Of a DNA stretch of 64,000 nucleotides, positions 34,822 to 45,636 are shown piece after piece; position 1 is the stretch's first letter, and each line of letters starts with the position of its first letter. This DNA is from DASTPP01 sp035762175 (GTDB lineage Bacteria; Myxococcota_A; Polyangia; Polyangiales; Polyangiaceae). The notes beneath the pieces were generated by a model. It was not told the DNA's origin and searched no databases. It saw only the letters and a list, made by a program, of their open reading frames with translations. The stretch is taken from contig DASTPP010000379.1 of assembly GCA_035762175.1 (NCBI GenBank), forward strand, positions 7,776 to 71,775, read 5' to 3'. The position numbers and the translations under genes are program-made.

Positions 34822-35601
34822 ATGACGAACACAGGCCGTTTTGTCTGGTACGAGCTGCTCACCACGGACCCGAAGGCCGCGATCGCCTTTTACACCGAGG
34901 TCGTCGGCTGGGAGACGCAAGCGTGGGGGGCGGGCGACTACACGATGTGGGTCGGCAGCCAGGGCCCGCTCGGCGGCGTGAGCACGCTGCCCGAGTCGGC
35001 CAAGCAGATGGGCGCGATGCCCTACTGGCAGGCCAACGTCGAGGTCGCGGACGTCGACGCCACGGTCGCGCGCGTGCAGGAGCTCGGCGGCCGCGTCTTC
35101 GTCGCCGAGGACGTGCCCACGGTGGGCCGCCTCGCGGTCATCGCCGACCCGCAGGGCGCGGCCATTTCGCTCTTCAAGCCCGAGCGCGAGATGCCGCCGC
35201 ACGACGCGGCGAAGCCGGGCGAGTTCGCGTGGCACGAGCTCTACACGACCGACCACGAGGCGGCGTTCGCCTTCTACCAGAAGGTCATCGGCTGGGAGCG
35301 GCTCGGCGAGCTCGACATGGGGCCCATGGGCAAGTACCTGCTGTGGGGCCGCGGCGGCAAGCAGCTCGGCGGCATGATGACGCTGCCCCCGGGCATGAAG
35401 ACGCCCGACGGCCGCGACGTGCCCCCCTCGTGGATGCTCTACGTGACGACCGCCGATCTCGACGCCGCCCTCGCGCGCGCGAAGGCCCGGGGCGCGCGCG
35501 TGCTCAACGGCCCGATGGAGGTGCCCGGCGGCCAGCGCATCGTCCAATTGATGGACCCGCAGGGCGCCGCGTTCGCGCTCGTGACGCCGCCGGCGGAGTA
35601 G
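34822..35601 (+). CDS. VOC-family protein with two glyoxalase-type domains
   Basis: 259 residues from ATG at 34822 (MTNTGRFVWYELLTTDPKAA); the frame extends upstream to 34747, but homologous-looking sequence starts here. Two tandem halves each show the vicinal-oxygen-chelate pattern: FVWYELLTTDPKAAIAFYTE, then VIADPQGAAISLFKPE, and FAWHELYTTDHEAAFAFYQK, then LMDPQGAAFALVTPP. These resemble the CFP-30B / hydroxylase-like VOC proteins of actinobacteria and proteobacteria. Enzyme activity is not assignable. Its 3' end overlaps the glutathione transferase gene on the opposite strand by 163 bases. Confidence 0.85.
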   Translation: MTNTGRFVWYELLTTDPKAAIAFYTEVVGWETQAWGAGDYTMWVGSQGPLGGVSTLPESAKQMGAMPYWQANVEVADVDATVARVQELGGRVFVAEDVPTVGRLAVIADPQGAAISLFKPEREMPPHDAAKPGEFAWHELYTTDHEAAFAFYQKVIGWERLGELDMGPMGKYLLWGRGGKQLGGMMTLPPGMKTPDGRDVPPSWMLYVTTADLDAALARAKARGARVLNGPMEVPGGQRIVQLMDPQGAAFALVTPPAE

Positions 35602-36212
35602 CCTAACCCCCGCGCCGCCAGCGCGCGCTGGTAGGCGGGCCGCTGGGCGAGGCGCTCGCGGTAGGCGACGAGCGGCTCGGGCAGCTCGCCGTCGAGGGCG
35701 CCGCGCCAGATGCCGAGCGCGGTGCTCACGCTGATGTCGGCGAGGGTGAAGGCGTCGCCGGCGAGGTAGGGGCGGTCGCCGAGCTGCTTGGTCACGTAGC
35801 GCAGGGCCTGCTCGACGCGGGCCTCGAGCGCGAGCACCGACCAGTTGCGCTTCTCGGCCTCGGGGGCGCCGAAGCGCGCGGCCAGGAGGGGGTTCAGGGC
35901 GGCGCCGATGGTGGCCTCGCCGAACACGGTCATTTGCAACACGCTGGCGAAGCGGGGGTCGTGCGCGCCGGGCAAGAGCGGCGTCGGCCCGTACCTCTGC
36001 GCGAGGTAGAGCATCATCGCGACCGACTCGTTGATCGCGACGCCCCCCTCGTCTTCGAGAAAGGGCACCGAGCCCATCGGGTTGAGCGCCCGGTAGGCCG
36101 CGGGCTGCGGCAAGGCCACGGTCTCGACCTGGTAGGGCAAGCCCATCTCTTCGCACTGCCAGAACAGGCGCAGGCCGCGGGCGCCGCGGGCGAAGTTGTA
36201 AATTTTTATCAA
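35439..36212 (-). CDS. Glutathione S-transferase-family protein
   Basis: 257 residues from ATG at 36212 (MIKIYNFARGARGLRLFWQC). The thioredoxin-like N-terminal domain carries NPMGSVPFLEDEGGVAINES, the glutathione-binding SNAIL-type region of GSTs. The helical C-terminal domain ends at about residue 205 (ALAARGLGY). The last 50 residues are unlike GSTs and lie antisense to the VOC gene, so the real stop may be missing or the overlap is genuine. A Ser/Arg in the N-terminal ARGLR region would be the likely catalytic site. Probable role: detoxification or isomerisation with glutathione. Confidence 0.8.
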   Translation of the reverse strand: MIKIYNFARGARGLRLFWQCEEMGLPYQVETVALPQPAAYRALNPMGSVPFLEDEGGVAINESVAMMLYLAQRYGPTPLLPGAHDPRFASVLQMTVFGEATIGAALNPLLAARFGAPEAEKRNWSVLALEARVEQALRYVTKQLGDRPYLAGDAFTLADISVSTALGIWRGALDGELPEPLVAYRERLAQRPAYQRALAARGLGYSAGGVTSANAAPCGSINWTMRWPPGTSIGPLSTRAPRAFARARAASRSAVVT

Positions 36213-36306
36213 GGTGGCCTCCTCGCGACGAAGTCACGCAACTCGCTCCGGCTCCGGCCGAGGGGAAGATGGGCACTAGCGCCCATTCGGAGGGAGCGTT
36301 TCTACC

Positions 36307-37173
36307 ATGCGTCAGGTTTGTTTGGCTGTGTTGCTCGGGTTTGTCACGGTCGTGTCGGCTTGCAAGAGGGGGGCGAGCGAGGCGTCCGAGGGGCGCGATG
36401 GCGGCGGGCGGGGCCGAGGCTCGCCCCGCGACGAGGGGCCGAGCGGCGGGGGCGGCCGCGGCGAGGCCCCGGTGCCCGACGACGTGCTCGAGGCGTGCGT
36501 CGACATGATCGGGTCGTACGGCGAGCAGTGCGGGGTCAGGCTCGACGAGGGCGAGGTCGAGCGCGCCTGCGAGCGCGATCTCGACTACGTGCCGGGCTGC
36601 CACGAGCCGCTGCTCGCGCTCCTCGAGTGCGTGGCGCGAGGGCCCTTCGATTGCGAGGCGTCGGCCGAGGTCGACCTTTTCAGCGGGTCGTGCGAGGCGC
36701 AAGCGCGGGCGTTCGACGATTGTTACGACGATGACGATCAGGCGGCAGGCGGGGGTCCGGGCGGGGCGGCCGGCGCGGGCGGGGCGGCCGGCTTCGGCGG
36801 CGCGTCCGGCGCGGGCGGTTCGTCGGGGCGGGGCGGTTCGTCGGGGCGGGGCGGTTCGTCGGGTGCGGGCGGCTCGGCGGGGTCGGCGGGGTCGGCCGGC
36901 GCAAGCGGCTCGGCGGGGTCGGCCGGCGCAAGCGGCTCGGCGGGGTCGAGCGGGGCGTCCGGCGCGAGCGGCGCAGCGGGGTCGGGCGGCGTGGGAGGGC
37001 CGGGGGCGACGTTGTTCTTCGAGCGGGGCGACCTGACGCTCGGCGAAGGGGAGGGCGGCCAGCAGGCTTCGAGGGGCACGGCGCCCTGGTCTTCGAACGT
37101 CGAGGCGCCGCCGGCGGGTGACGAGCACGGCCGAGACGGCGGCCCGGGGCCGGGCGAGGGCGGCCCCTTGTAA
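36307..37173 (+). CDS. Cys-containing lipoprotein with long Gly/Ser/Ala tail
   Basis: 288 residues from ATG at 36307, preceded by a GGGAGCG ribosome site. The signal LLGFVTVVSAC has a lipobox. A compact region (residues about 58-145) has cysteines in LEACVDMIGSYGEQCG, ERACERD, PGCHEP, LECVARGPFDC and GSCEAQARAFDDC, consistent with several disulfide bridges. About 100 residues of Gly/Ser/Ala repeats follow (SSGRGGSSGRGGSSG, SGSAGSAGASG), coded by repetitive DNA at about 36750-37000. The C-terminus is Gly/Pro-rich. This is the architecture of many surface lipoproteins of Polyangiales. Function unknown. Confidence 0.7.
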   Translation: MRQVCLAVLLGFVTVVSACKRGASEASEGRDGGGRGRGSPRDEGPSGGGGRGEAPVPDDVLEACVDMIGSYGEQCGVRLDEGEVERACERDLDYVPGCHEPLLALLECVARGPFDCEASAEVDLFSGSCEAQARAFDDCYDDDDQAAGGGPGGAAGAGGAAGFGGASGAGGSSGRGGSSGRGGSSGAGGSAGSAGSAGASGSAGSAGASGSAGSSGASGASGAAGSGGVGGPGATLFFERGDLTLGEGEGGQQASRGTAPWSSNVEAPPAGDEHGRDGGPGPGEGGPL

Positions 37174-37200
37174 GGCAGGTCGGGCGGCCGCCCTCTGGGC

Positions 37201-39111
37201 TCAGCCGGCGGGCGCCGTGGCGGGGCCTCGGGCGGGCCGCGCGGGCGTCTCGCGGGCGGCGCCCGGCTGCGCCTCTTGCAGGGCGAGCATGCGGGCGTAG
37301 AGGCCGCCGCGGCGGGCGAGCTCGTCGGGCGGGCCCTCTTCGACGACCTCGCCCTTCTGCAGGACGACGATGCGGTCGACCGAGCGGATGGTCGAGAGGC
37401 GGTGGGCGATGATGAGGGCGGTCCGCCCCTCGAGCAGGCGCTCGAGGGCGGCCTGCAGGCGCGCCTCGGTGTCGCTGTCGACGCTGGCCGTCGCCTCGTC
37501 GAGCACGAGCACGGGGGCGTCGCGGTAGACGGCGCGGGCGAAGGCGAGCAGCTGCCGCTCGCCGGCCGAGAAGTTCTGCCCCCGCTCGTCGACGGGGGCG
37601 AGCAGGCCGCCCTCGCGGCGGGCGAAGATGTCGAGGGCGCCGATGGTCTCGAGGGCGCGCTCGACGCGCTTGAGGTCGACGTCGCGCTCGCCGAGGGCGA
37701 CGTTGTCGGCGACCGTGCCGGGGAAGAGGAAGACGTCTTGGGGGACGACGGAGAACTGGCGCCGGAGCTCTTCGCGGCCGAGCGAGGTGACGTCGCGGCC
37801 GAAGGCGCGCACCGAGCCCTTCTGCACGTCGTAGAGGCGCAAGAGCAGGCTCGCGACGGTGGTCTTGCCCGAGCCGGTGGGGCCGACGAGGGCGATTCTC
37901 TCGCCGGGGCGGGCGGCGAGGGTGAGCCCGCGCAGGATGGGGGTGCCGGGCTTGTAGGCGAAGTCGACGCGGTCGAACTCGAAGGCGAGGTTCGCGTCGC
38001 CCGCGGGGGCGGGGGTCGCGCGCTTGGGGGCGTCTTCGTCGCGGTTGTCGAGGAGCTGAAAGACGCGCTCGGCGCCGGCGAGCGAGGACTGGAATTGGGT
38101 GTAGCGGCCGGCCAGGTCGCGGATGGGGGTGAAGAACTGCTCGAGGTAGGCGACGAAGGCGACGAGGGTGCCGAACGAGACGCGCTGGCCGCCGCCGGGG
38201 CCCGAGCCGGCGTAGCCGGCGTACCAGATGACGGCGGCGATGCAGACCGAGGAGACGACCTCGACGGCGGCGTCGAGGATGGATTCGAGCGCGATGGAGC
38301 GGAAGTTGGCGTCGCGGTAGCCGACGTTGATGGCGTCGAATTCGTCCTGGGCGGCGGCCTCGCGGGCGTAGGCCTGGGTGACGGACATGCCGATGACCTG
38401 CTCGTTGACGAAGGCGTTGAGCCGGGCGGTCTTCGCGCGGATCTCGCGGAAGGCGAGGCGGGCGCGGCGGCGGATGGCGTTGACGAGCAGCCCGACGGGG
38501 GGCAGGGCGGCGAAGGCGATGAGGGCGAGCTTCGGGTCGAGCGCGAGCATCAGGGCGACGATGCCGGCGAGGCGCAGCAGGTCGCCGATGGCGTTGAGGG
38601 CGCCGCTGGCGAACGAGTCGCCGATGGCGTCGGCGTCGTTGGTGACGCGGGTGACGAGGCGGCCGACGGGCTGGTCGTCGAAGAAGCCGACGCGCAGGCG
38701 GTGCAGGAAGCGGAAGACGTGCAGGCGCAGGGCCGACATGGCGCGGGCGCCGGCGGTCTGCAGGGCGAGGGTCTGGGCGAAGGTGAAGCCCTGCTCGAGG
38801 GCGACCAGGCCGAGCAGGCCGAGGCCGGCGTTGACGAACTCGCGGCCGGCGCCCTCGCCGCCGAGCACGGCGGCGTCGAGGCCGTGGCGCATGACGAGCG
38901 GGCGCGAGACCGAGAGGCCGGCGAGGGCGACCGTGGAGGCGAGGTAGACGAGCAGCAGGTGGCCCTGCGGGCGCAAGAAGGGCCAGAGCCGCAGGGCGAG
39001 GCGCAGGTCGTACGTCTTGCGGATCTCGTCTTCTTCGTGGAAGGCGCGGAGCGCCTGCTCGCTGCGCGAGGGCGAGCCCGGGGCGCCGCGCGTTTGGGGG
39101 GGGGGTGCCAT
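37201..39111 (-). CDS. ABC exporter half-transporter with the canonical Walker B Glu
   Basis: 636 residues from ATG at 39111 (MAPPPQTRGAPGSPSRSEQ). Six membrane helices (residues about 45-330) precede an ATPase domain with Walker A GPTGSGKTT, Walker B VLVLDEATASVD (catalytic Glu present) and the His switch IAHRLS. The ABC signature, however, reads FSAGE rather than LSGGQ. With the partner gene five bases upstream this makes a heterodimeric exporter of the TM287/288, LmrCD or YheHI kind. One ATP site is built from this subunit's Walker motifs and the partner's LSGGQ; the other site is degenerate. Likely substrates are lipids or drug-like molecules, but this cannot be told from sequence. Confidence 0.9.
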   Translation of the reverse strand: MAPPPQTRGAPGSPSRSEQALRAFHEEDEIRKTYDLRLALRLWPFLRPQGHLLLVYLASTVALAGLSVSRPLVMRHGLDAAVLGGEGAGREFVNAGLGLLGLVALEQGFTFAQTLALQTAGARAMSALRLHVFRFLHRLRVGFFDDQPVGRLVTRVTNDADAIGDSFASGALNAIGDLLRLAGIVALMLALDPKLALIAFAALPPVGLLVNAIRRRARLAFREIRAKTARLNAFVNEQVIGMSVTQAYAREAAAQDEFDAINVGYRDANFRSIALESILDAAVEVVSSVCIAAVIWYAGYAGSGPGGGQRVSFGTLVAFVAYLEQFFTPIRDLAGRYTQFQSSLAGAERVFQLLDNRDEDAPKRATPAPAGDANLAFEFDRVDFAYKPGTPILRGLTLAARPGERIALVGPTGSGKTTVASLLLRLYDVQKGSVRAFGRDVTSLGREELRRQFSVVPQDVFLFPGTVADNVALGERDVDLKRVERALETIGALDIFARREGGLLAPVDERGQNFSAGERQLLAFARAVYRDAPVLVLDEATASVDSDTEARLQAALERLLEGRTALIIAHRLSTIRSVDRIVVLQKGEVVEEGPPDELARRGGLYARMLALQEAQPGAARETPARPARGPATAPAG

Positions 39112-39116
39112 GGGCG

Positions 39117-40892
<1,776 letters not shown>

Positions 40893-41116
40893 GGGGCGGT
40901 TCCACCATCGCATACGACGCGCCGCCGTGCTCGCCCCGCGCGCGGGGGGGCGGCCCGAGGTCCCGTCGGTGCGGTCGGGACGGCTCTTGGCTCGCCCCGC
41001 GCGCGGGGGGGCGGCCCGCGGGGTGGGTCGGCGCGGCCCCCCTGTTGACCGGTGCGGGGGGATGTTAAACCTTGACCTCTCCGCCCCCAACCGAGACTTA
41101 CCCCCGAGGCGCACGC

Positions 41117-42376
41117 GTGGCGACCCGCAAAAAAGCACCCTCCCCCAGCACCGACCCGGCGGCCGCGCCCCCGGGCGCGCCCGCCCGCGCCGCGAAGCCC
41201 GCGCCCGCGAGCCCGCGGCCGAAGGCCTCGACCCGCCCCCGCGCCGGCCGCGCCCCCGCGGGCGCCGGGCCGCGCGAGGCCGCCCCGGCCTCCTCGCCCG
41301 AGCCGCGCGCCGGGCGCGAGCCCGCGTCCGAGCCGCCCGAGGCCCGCGCGGCCGACGACGACGACGAGCGCGAGGGGCAAGACGACGAGCTCGACGCCGT
41401 CGTCGACGTGCCCGCCGAGGTGGTCGAAGAGATCGACGCGCCCGCCGAGCTCGACGACGGCGACGGCGAGGCCCCCGCGGCCGCCCGCGCCCCGCGCGCC
41501 GGCGCCGACGAGGACGTCGCCATCAGCCGGCACGACCCGCTGCAGGCCTACCTGCGCGAGGTGCAGCGCCACCCGCTCTTGACGCCCGACGAAGAGCACC
41601 AGCTCGCCACGCGCTACGCCACCACCGGCGACGTGAACTCGGCCGCGCGCCTGGTCACCTCGAACCTGCGGCTCGTCGTCAAGATCGCCTACGAGTACCG
41701 CCGGGCCTACAAGAACATCATGGACCTCATTCAGGAGGGCAACATCGGCCTGATGCAGGCGGTCAAGAAGTTCGACCCCCACCGCGGCGTCAAGCTGAGC
41801 TCGTACTCGGCCTGGTGGATCCGCGCGTACATCTTGCGGTTCATCATCAACAACTGGCGCCTCGTCAAGCTCGGCACCACGCAGGCCCAGCGCAAGCTTT
41901 TCTTCAACCTGAACAAAGAGAAGGCGCGGCTCGCGGCCATGGGCATCGAGCCGACCTCGGCCGAGATCGCCGCCCGCCTCGGCGTCGACGAGCAAGAGGC
42001 CATCGACATGGACCGGCGCCTGTCGTCGGGCGAGACGAGCCTCGACGCCCCCGTCGGCGACGCCGAGGGCCGGCCCGTCTCGCGCCTCGAGCTGATGCCG
42101 GCGACGACCGCCGGGCCCGAGGTCATGGTGGCCGACGAGCAGGTGCAGGCGATGCTGCGCGAGAAGCTCGCCGAGTTCCGCCGCACGCTGAAGGGCAAGG
42201 ACGTCGAAATTTTCGACCGGCGCCTCGTCGCCGACGACCCGCTCACGCTGCAAGAGCTCGGCGACCAGTTCGGCATCTCGCGCGAGCGCGTGCGCCAGAT
42301 CGAGGCGCGCCTGACGATGAACCTGCGCAACTTCCTCCGCAACGCCCTCGGCGACGCGGTCGAAACCGTCGCGTGA
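41117..42376 (+). CDS. Sigma-70-family factor of the RpoH (sigma-32) type
   Basis: 419 residues from GTG at 41117, with GAGGCG just upstream; an alternative TTG lies at 41072. The first ~135 residues are a disordered Pro/Ala/acidic extension not usual for RpoH. Then come region 1.2/2 (DPLQAYLREVQRHPLLTPDE, NLRLVVKIAYEYRRAYKNIM, DLIQEGNIGLMQAVKKFDPH, WWIRAYILRFIINNWR), the RpoH-specific box QRKLFFNLNKEK, and region 4 (TLQELGDQFGISRERVRQIE). It should direct RNA polymerase to heat-shock-type or developmental promoters. Myxobacteria hold several RpoH-like factors, so the exact orthologue is open. It overlaps rsmI by four bases. Confidence 0.88.
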   Translation: MATRKKAPSPSTDPAAAPPGAPARAAKPAPASPRPKASTRPRAGRAPAGAGPREAAPASSPEPRAGREPASEPPEARAADDDDEREGQDDELDAVVDVPAEVVEEIDAPAELDDGDGEAPAAARAPRAGADEDVAISRHDPLQAYLREVQRHPLLTPDEEHQLATRYATTGDVNSAARLVTSNLRLVVKIAYEYRRAYKNIMDLIQEGNIGLMQAVKKFDPHRGVKLSSYSAWWIRAYILRFIINNWRLVKLGTTQAQRKLFFNLNKEKARLAAMGIEPTSAEIAARLGVDEQEAIDMDRRLSSGETSLDAPVGDAEGRPVSRLELMPATTAGPEVMVADEQVQAMLREKLAEFRRTLKGKDVEIFDRRLVADDPLTLQELGDQFGISRERVRQIEARLTMNLRNFLRNALGDAVETVA

Positions 42377-43341
42377 GCCCGGCCCCCGGGGGCGGCCCGG
42401 GCGACGAGGGCGAGGGCGACCCCGAAGGCGAGGCGGGCGACGAGGGCGAGGCCGAAGGCGAACCGGGCGACGAGGGCGCGCCGGGGGCCGAGGGGGCGCC
42501 GCCGGGCACGCTCTGGGTGGTCGCGACGCCCATCGGCAACCTGGGCGATCTGACGCCGCGCGCGGCCTCGGCGCTGCGCGAGGCGTCGCGGGTGCTGGCC
42601 GAAGACACGCGCCGGACGCGGGCGCTGCTCAGCCACCTCGGCATCACGGGCAAGCCCCTCGAGCGCTTCGACGCGCACGCGCCGCCGGGGCTCGTGCGCT
42701 CGCTGGTGGCGAGGCTGGTCGCGGGCGAGCGGCTCGCGCTCGTCACCGACGCGGGCACGCCGGCGGTCAGCGACCCCGGGGCGCGCCTGGTGGCGGCGGC
42801 GGCCGAGGCGGGGGCGCGCGTCGTGCCGCTGCCGGGCGCCTCGGCGGTGCTCGCCGCGCTCGCCGCGAGCGGCTTCGGGCAGGGGGCGTTCCGCTTCGTG
42901 GGCTTTCTGCCCCGCTCGGGCGAGGCGCGGCGGCGGGCGCTCGCCGCGCTGGGGGCGGCGGCCGAGCCGGTGGTGCTCTTCGAGGCGCCGGGGCGCCTGC
43001 GGGCGACGCTCGGCGAGCTCGCCGCCCGGCAGCCGGGGCGGCCGGCGGTGGTGGGGCGCGAGCTGACGAAGCGCTACGAAGAGTTCGTGCGGGGCACGCT
43101 CGCCGAGCTCGCGGCGCTCGAGCGCGCGTGGCGGGGCGAGATCAGCCTGGTGCTCGGCCCGGCGCCCGAGGGCGAGGGCGAGGCGCCGCTCGCGGGCGAG
43201 GGCCTCGACGCGCTGATCGACGAGGCGCTCGCGCGCGGGCTCAAGGCGAAGGAGGCCGCCGACGTCGTGGCGGCGCGCTCGGGGCTGTCGCGGCGCGAGG
43301 CGTACGCGCGGGTGCTGGCGCGCAAGGCCACGCCGCGTTGA
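42373..43341 (+). CDS. rsmI: 16S rRNA (cytidine-1402 2'-O)-methyltransferase
   Basis: 322 residues from GTG at 42373, overlapping the sigma-factor stop (GTGA). After an acidic, Gly/Glu-rich leader of about 43 residues, the RsmI signature starts: LWVVATPIGNLGDLTPRA. AEDTRRTRALLSHLGI, LVTDAGTPAVSDPGARLV, PLPGASAVLAALAASG, FRFVGFLPRSGEARRRAL and ELTKRYEEFVRGTL follow, all typical of this tetrapyrrole-methylase-fold enzyme. It methylates C1402 in the ribosomal P-site region using S-adenosylmethionine. The long acidic leader is unusual and may be a lineage-specific addition or reflect a later start, such as one near 42500. Confidence 0.93.
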   Translation: MSPAPGGGPGDEGEGDPEGEAGDEGEAEGEPGDEGAPGAEGAPPGTLWVVATPIGNLGDLTPRAASALREASRVLAEDTRRTRALLSHLGITGKPLERFDAHAPPGLVRSLVARLVAGERLALVTDAGTPAVSDPGARLVAAAAEAGARVVPLPGASAVLAALAASGFGQGAFRFVGFLPRSGEARRRALAALGAAAEPVVLFEAPGRLRATLGELAARQPGRPAVVGRELTKRYEEFVRGTLAELAALERAWRGEISLVLGPAPEGEGEAPLAGEGLDALIDEALARGLKAKEAADVVAARSGLSRREAYARVLARKATPR

Positions 43342-43368
43342 GGCCCGGCGCGAGCCCCGGCGGGCCGC

Positions 43369-43992
43369 TCAGTCGGCCGTGCCGAAGCGGTCGAAGCGGG
43401 CGAAGAGGCAGGGCTCGGTGCCGGCGGGGAAGGCGCGGCAATTGAAGGGGCGCAAGGGGTAGATGCCGCAGAGCTTGTCGCGCAGGTGCTGGCAGGCGCC
43501 CGAGTCGGCGAGCCGCAAGAACTGCCGGCGGCCCCGGCGCTCGACGTAGCCCTCGGCGGCGAGGTCGAGGCGGCGGGCGCGCTTCCAGCGGAGGAGGTCG
43601 TCGGGCTCGAGCAGCACGGCGTTGTCGTGGCAGCAGGCCGCGCAGGTCATGCAGTCGATGGCGAGCGTGCGGGTCGGCCCGGCGTGGGCCCGATCGCGCG
43701 CGAGCCAGGTGGCCGCCACCCAGCGCCGGTTGGCGGGGATGGGCGCGAGCGCGAGCCCCGCGGCGGGCCCGCGGCCGCCGACGGCGCGGAAGCGCTCGGC
43801 GTGCAGATCTTTGAGCGCCCAGGCGACGAGCAGGCCGGGCTCGCCGTCGGCCCCGGGCCGGAAGAGCACGGCCTTGCTGCCGCCGCGCTCGCCGACGACG
43901 AGGGCGCCGCCGCCGCGGCGGGCGTAGCGGGCGGCCGCCTCGAGATCGTCGCGGCCGAAGGGGCGCCAAACCAGACAGCGTACCGGGCCCAT
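43369..43992 (-). CDS. YkgJ-family cysteine-cluster protein
   Basis: 207 residues from ATG at 43992. The C-terminal half carries the cysteine cluster of the YkgJ family (DCMTCAACCHDNAVLL, GACQHLRDKLCGIYPLRPFN, CRAFPAGTEPCLF), believed to bind zinc or an iron-sulfur cluster. The N-terminal ~100 residues (CLVWRPFGRDDLEAAARYAR, GSKAVLFRPGADGEPGLLVA) form an additional domain. Function of the family is not established. It is convergent with rsmI across a 27-base gap. Confidence 0.85.
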   Translation of the reverse strand: MGPVRCLVWRPFGRDDLEAAARYARRGGGALVVGERGGSKAVLFRPGADGEPGLLVAWALKDLHAERFRAVGGRGPAAGLALAPIPANRRWVAATWLARDRAHAGPTRTLAIDCMTCAACCHDNAVLLEPDDLLRWKRARRLDLAAEGYVERRGRRQFLRLADSGACQHLRDKLCGIYPLRPFNCRAFPAGTEPCLFARFDRFGTAD

Positions 43993-44044
43993 GTGCGGGA
44001 CGCACTCTGCCCGCGGAGGCCGGGCGCGCGCAAGTCGCCTGCGC

Positions 44045-45442
44045 TCAGAAGTTCGTCGACGAGCCCAGGTAGGGGATGAACTCGTGGTAGACGACGTCGA
44101 TGGCGCGGTACGCTTCGGGCGCGCCGCCGATGGGGTCGAGGGTGAGGCCGGTGACCTTGCCGAGCCCGAGCGCGTAGCGCAGGGCGACGGTGGTCGAGAG
44201 CACGAGGGCGTCTTCTTGGGGGTTTTTCACGAGCGCGAGCGGCGTGCGCAGCTGCACCCCGAAGGTGGCGCCGTAGTAGTCGACGCGCTCGGCCAGAAAG
44301 GTGGTGCGGTCGAGCCGGCGGTCGGTCGCCCGCTCGGTGAAGAGCCCCGCGCCGAGGCTGAAGCGCTGGCCGAGGTGGCGCAGGCCGCCGACGCGCGCGT
44401 TCAGGACCGTGGCCCGGTCGACGAACACCTCGTCGTTCTTCAGCGGCGCCTGGTAGTCGCCCTCGAGGGCGACGAAGCCGTCTTTCGGGTGGCCCCAGGC
44501 GACCGAGAGCACGACGCGGGGCGGCTGGACGAACTCGAACGAGTACGACCGGCGCACCGGCCCGGTCTGGGTGAGCAGGGGCCCGGGCTGCCCCGCCGGG
44601 TCGGGCTGGCGCACGGCCGTGACGGTCGACGCGCGGATGGTGCCGGTCAGCAGGAGCTCGGGGCTGCGCACGAGCAGGCCGACGCGCAGCCGGTCGCTGA
44701 CCTCGTACTGCAGGCCGACCTGCGGCTGCAGGCCCAGGTACGAGAGCTTGGCGCGCACCTGGCTCTGCAGAAAGTACGCGGGCTCGTAGGTCGGCGGCTC
44801 GACGGTCGGCTGCCCCTCGACGACGAACTGCTCGAACGAGGCGAGCACGCCGTAGGTGCCGAGCACGCTCAGGCCGACGCGCAGGCGGGGCGCGGCCTGC
44901 CAGCCGATGGCGGGGCCGACGTGGTAGCGCGAGTAGTCGCCGTCTTGCTCGAGCCGCTGGTGAAATTGCAGGGGCGTGTCGACCCCGCCGAGCGCGACGC
45001 TCTGCCGTCCCCGCCAGAAGGCGTCGGTCGTGACGACGTCGCGCGCGGTCGCGTAGATGCCGAGGCCGACGGTGACCGTGTCGCTGAGGTGGCGCGAGAG
45101 GCCGACGGCCACGGGGGCCGAGATGAAGCTCGTGGTCGAGATGTCGAGCGACTGGGGCCCGCCCGGGTAGCTCAGCGTCAGCGCCCTCGGCACGCGCCGG
45201 ACGCGCAGGCCGAAGGCCGAGGCGCTCAGATCGATCTGCCCCCGCTGCAGGCCGCCGAGGCCCGCGGGGTTGTACCAGATGGCGCCCGAGTCGCGCGTGG
45301 TGGCCGTCACGGCCCCGGCGCTCATGGCGGCCTCGTCCGAGAAGAAGAACGAGTCGGTGTTCTGGGCCGAGGCCCGCGTGGGCAGCGAGAGGGCGAGGGC
45401 GGCGGCCGCCGCGAGCCCCGCCCGTCGGGGGGTGGCTGGCAT
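44045..45442 (-). CDS. OmpP1/FadL-family outer-membrane channel
   Basis: 465 residues from ATG at 45442. The signal peptide (GLAAAAALALSLPTRASAQ) is followed by the N-terminal FadL-like plug region (ATTRDSGAIWYNPAGLGGLQ, the usual DA..xxxNPAGL motif). About fourteen antiparallel strands follow (TVTVGLGIYATARDVVT, APRLRVGLSVLGTYGVLASF, QPQVGLQYEVSDRLRVGLLV), and the chain ends in an aromatic residue (SSTNF). It presumably transports hydrophobic compounds such as fatty acids across the outer membrane. Transcription is leftward, after the deacetylase gene, with 194 GC-rich bases between. Confidence 0.87.
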   Translation of the reverse strand: MPATPRRAGLAAAAALALSLPTRASAQNTDSFFFSDEAAMSAGAVTATTRDSGAIWYNPAGLGGLQRGQIDLSASAFGLRVRRVPRALTLSYPGGPQSLDISTTSFISAPVAVGLSRHLSDTVTVGLGIYATARDVVTTDAFWRGRQSVALGGVDTPLQFHQRLEQDGDYSRYHVGPAIGWQAAPRLRVGLSVLGTYGVLASFEQFVVEGQPTVEPPTYEPAYFLQSQVRAKLSYLGLQPQVGLQYEVSDRLRVGLLVRSPELLLTGTIRASTVTAVRQPDPAGQPGPLLTQTGPVRRSYSFEFVQPPRVVLSVAWGHPKDGFVALEGDYQAPLKNDEVFVDRATVLNARVGGLRHLGQRFSLGAGLFTERATDRRLDRTTFLAERVDYYGATFGVQLRTPLALVKNPQEDALVLSTTVALRYALGLGKVTGLTLDPIGGAPEAYRAIDVVYHEFIPYLGSSTNF

Positions 45443-45636
45443 GCTGGCCCCGCTACGTGCCACGGGCGCGCGGGGGGGGCGAGAGGGTGCGAGCGCGAGG
45501 GTGCGGCCGGCGCGGAGGGCGCGGGGCGCCGGGCGCAGGGGCGCCGGACGCGATGGAGCGCGGGGCGCCGCGCGCGAGGGCGCCGGGCGCGAGGGCGCGG
45601 GGGGCACCGCGGCGGTCGGGCGGCGCCGCGCCCGCG
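45443..45636. other. Low-complexity GC-rich spacer
   Basis: Dense GCGCGGGGCGCCGGGCGC-type repeats (about 45500-45610). Frames here are all Arg/Gly/Ala-rich, so I see no gene. Confidence 0.6.
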
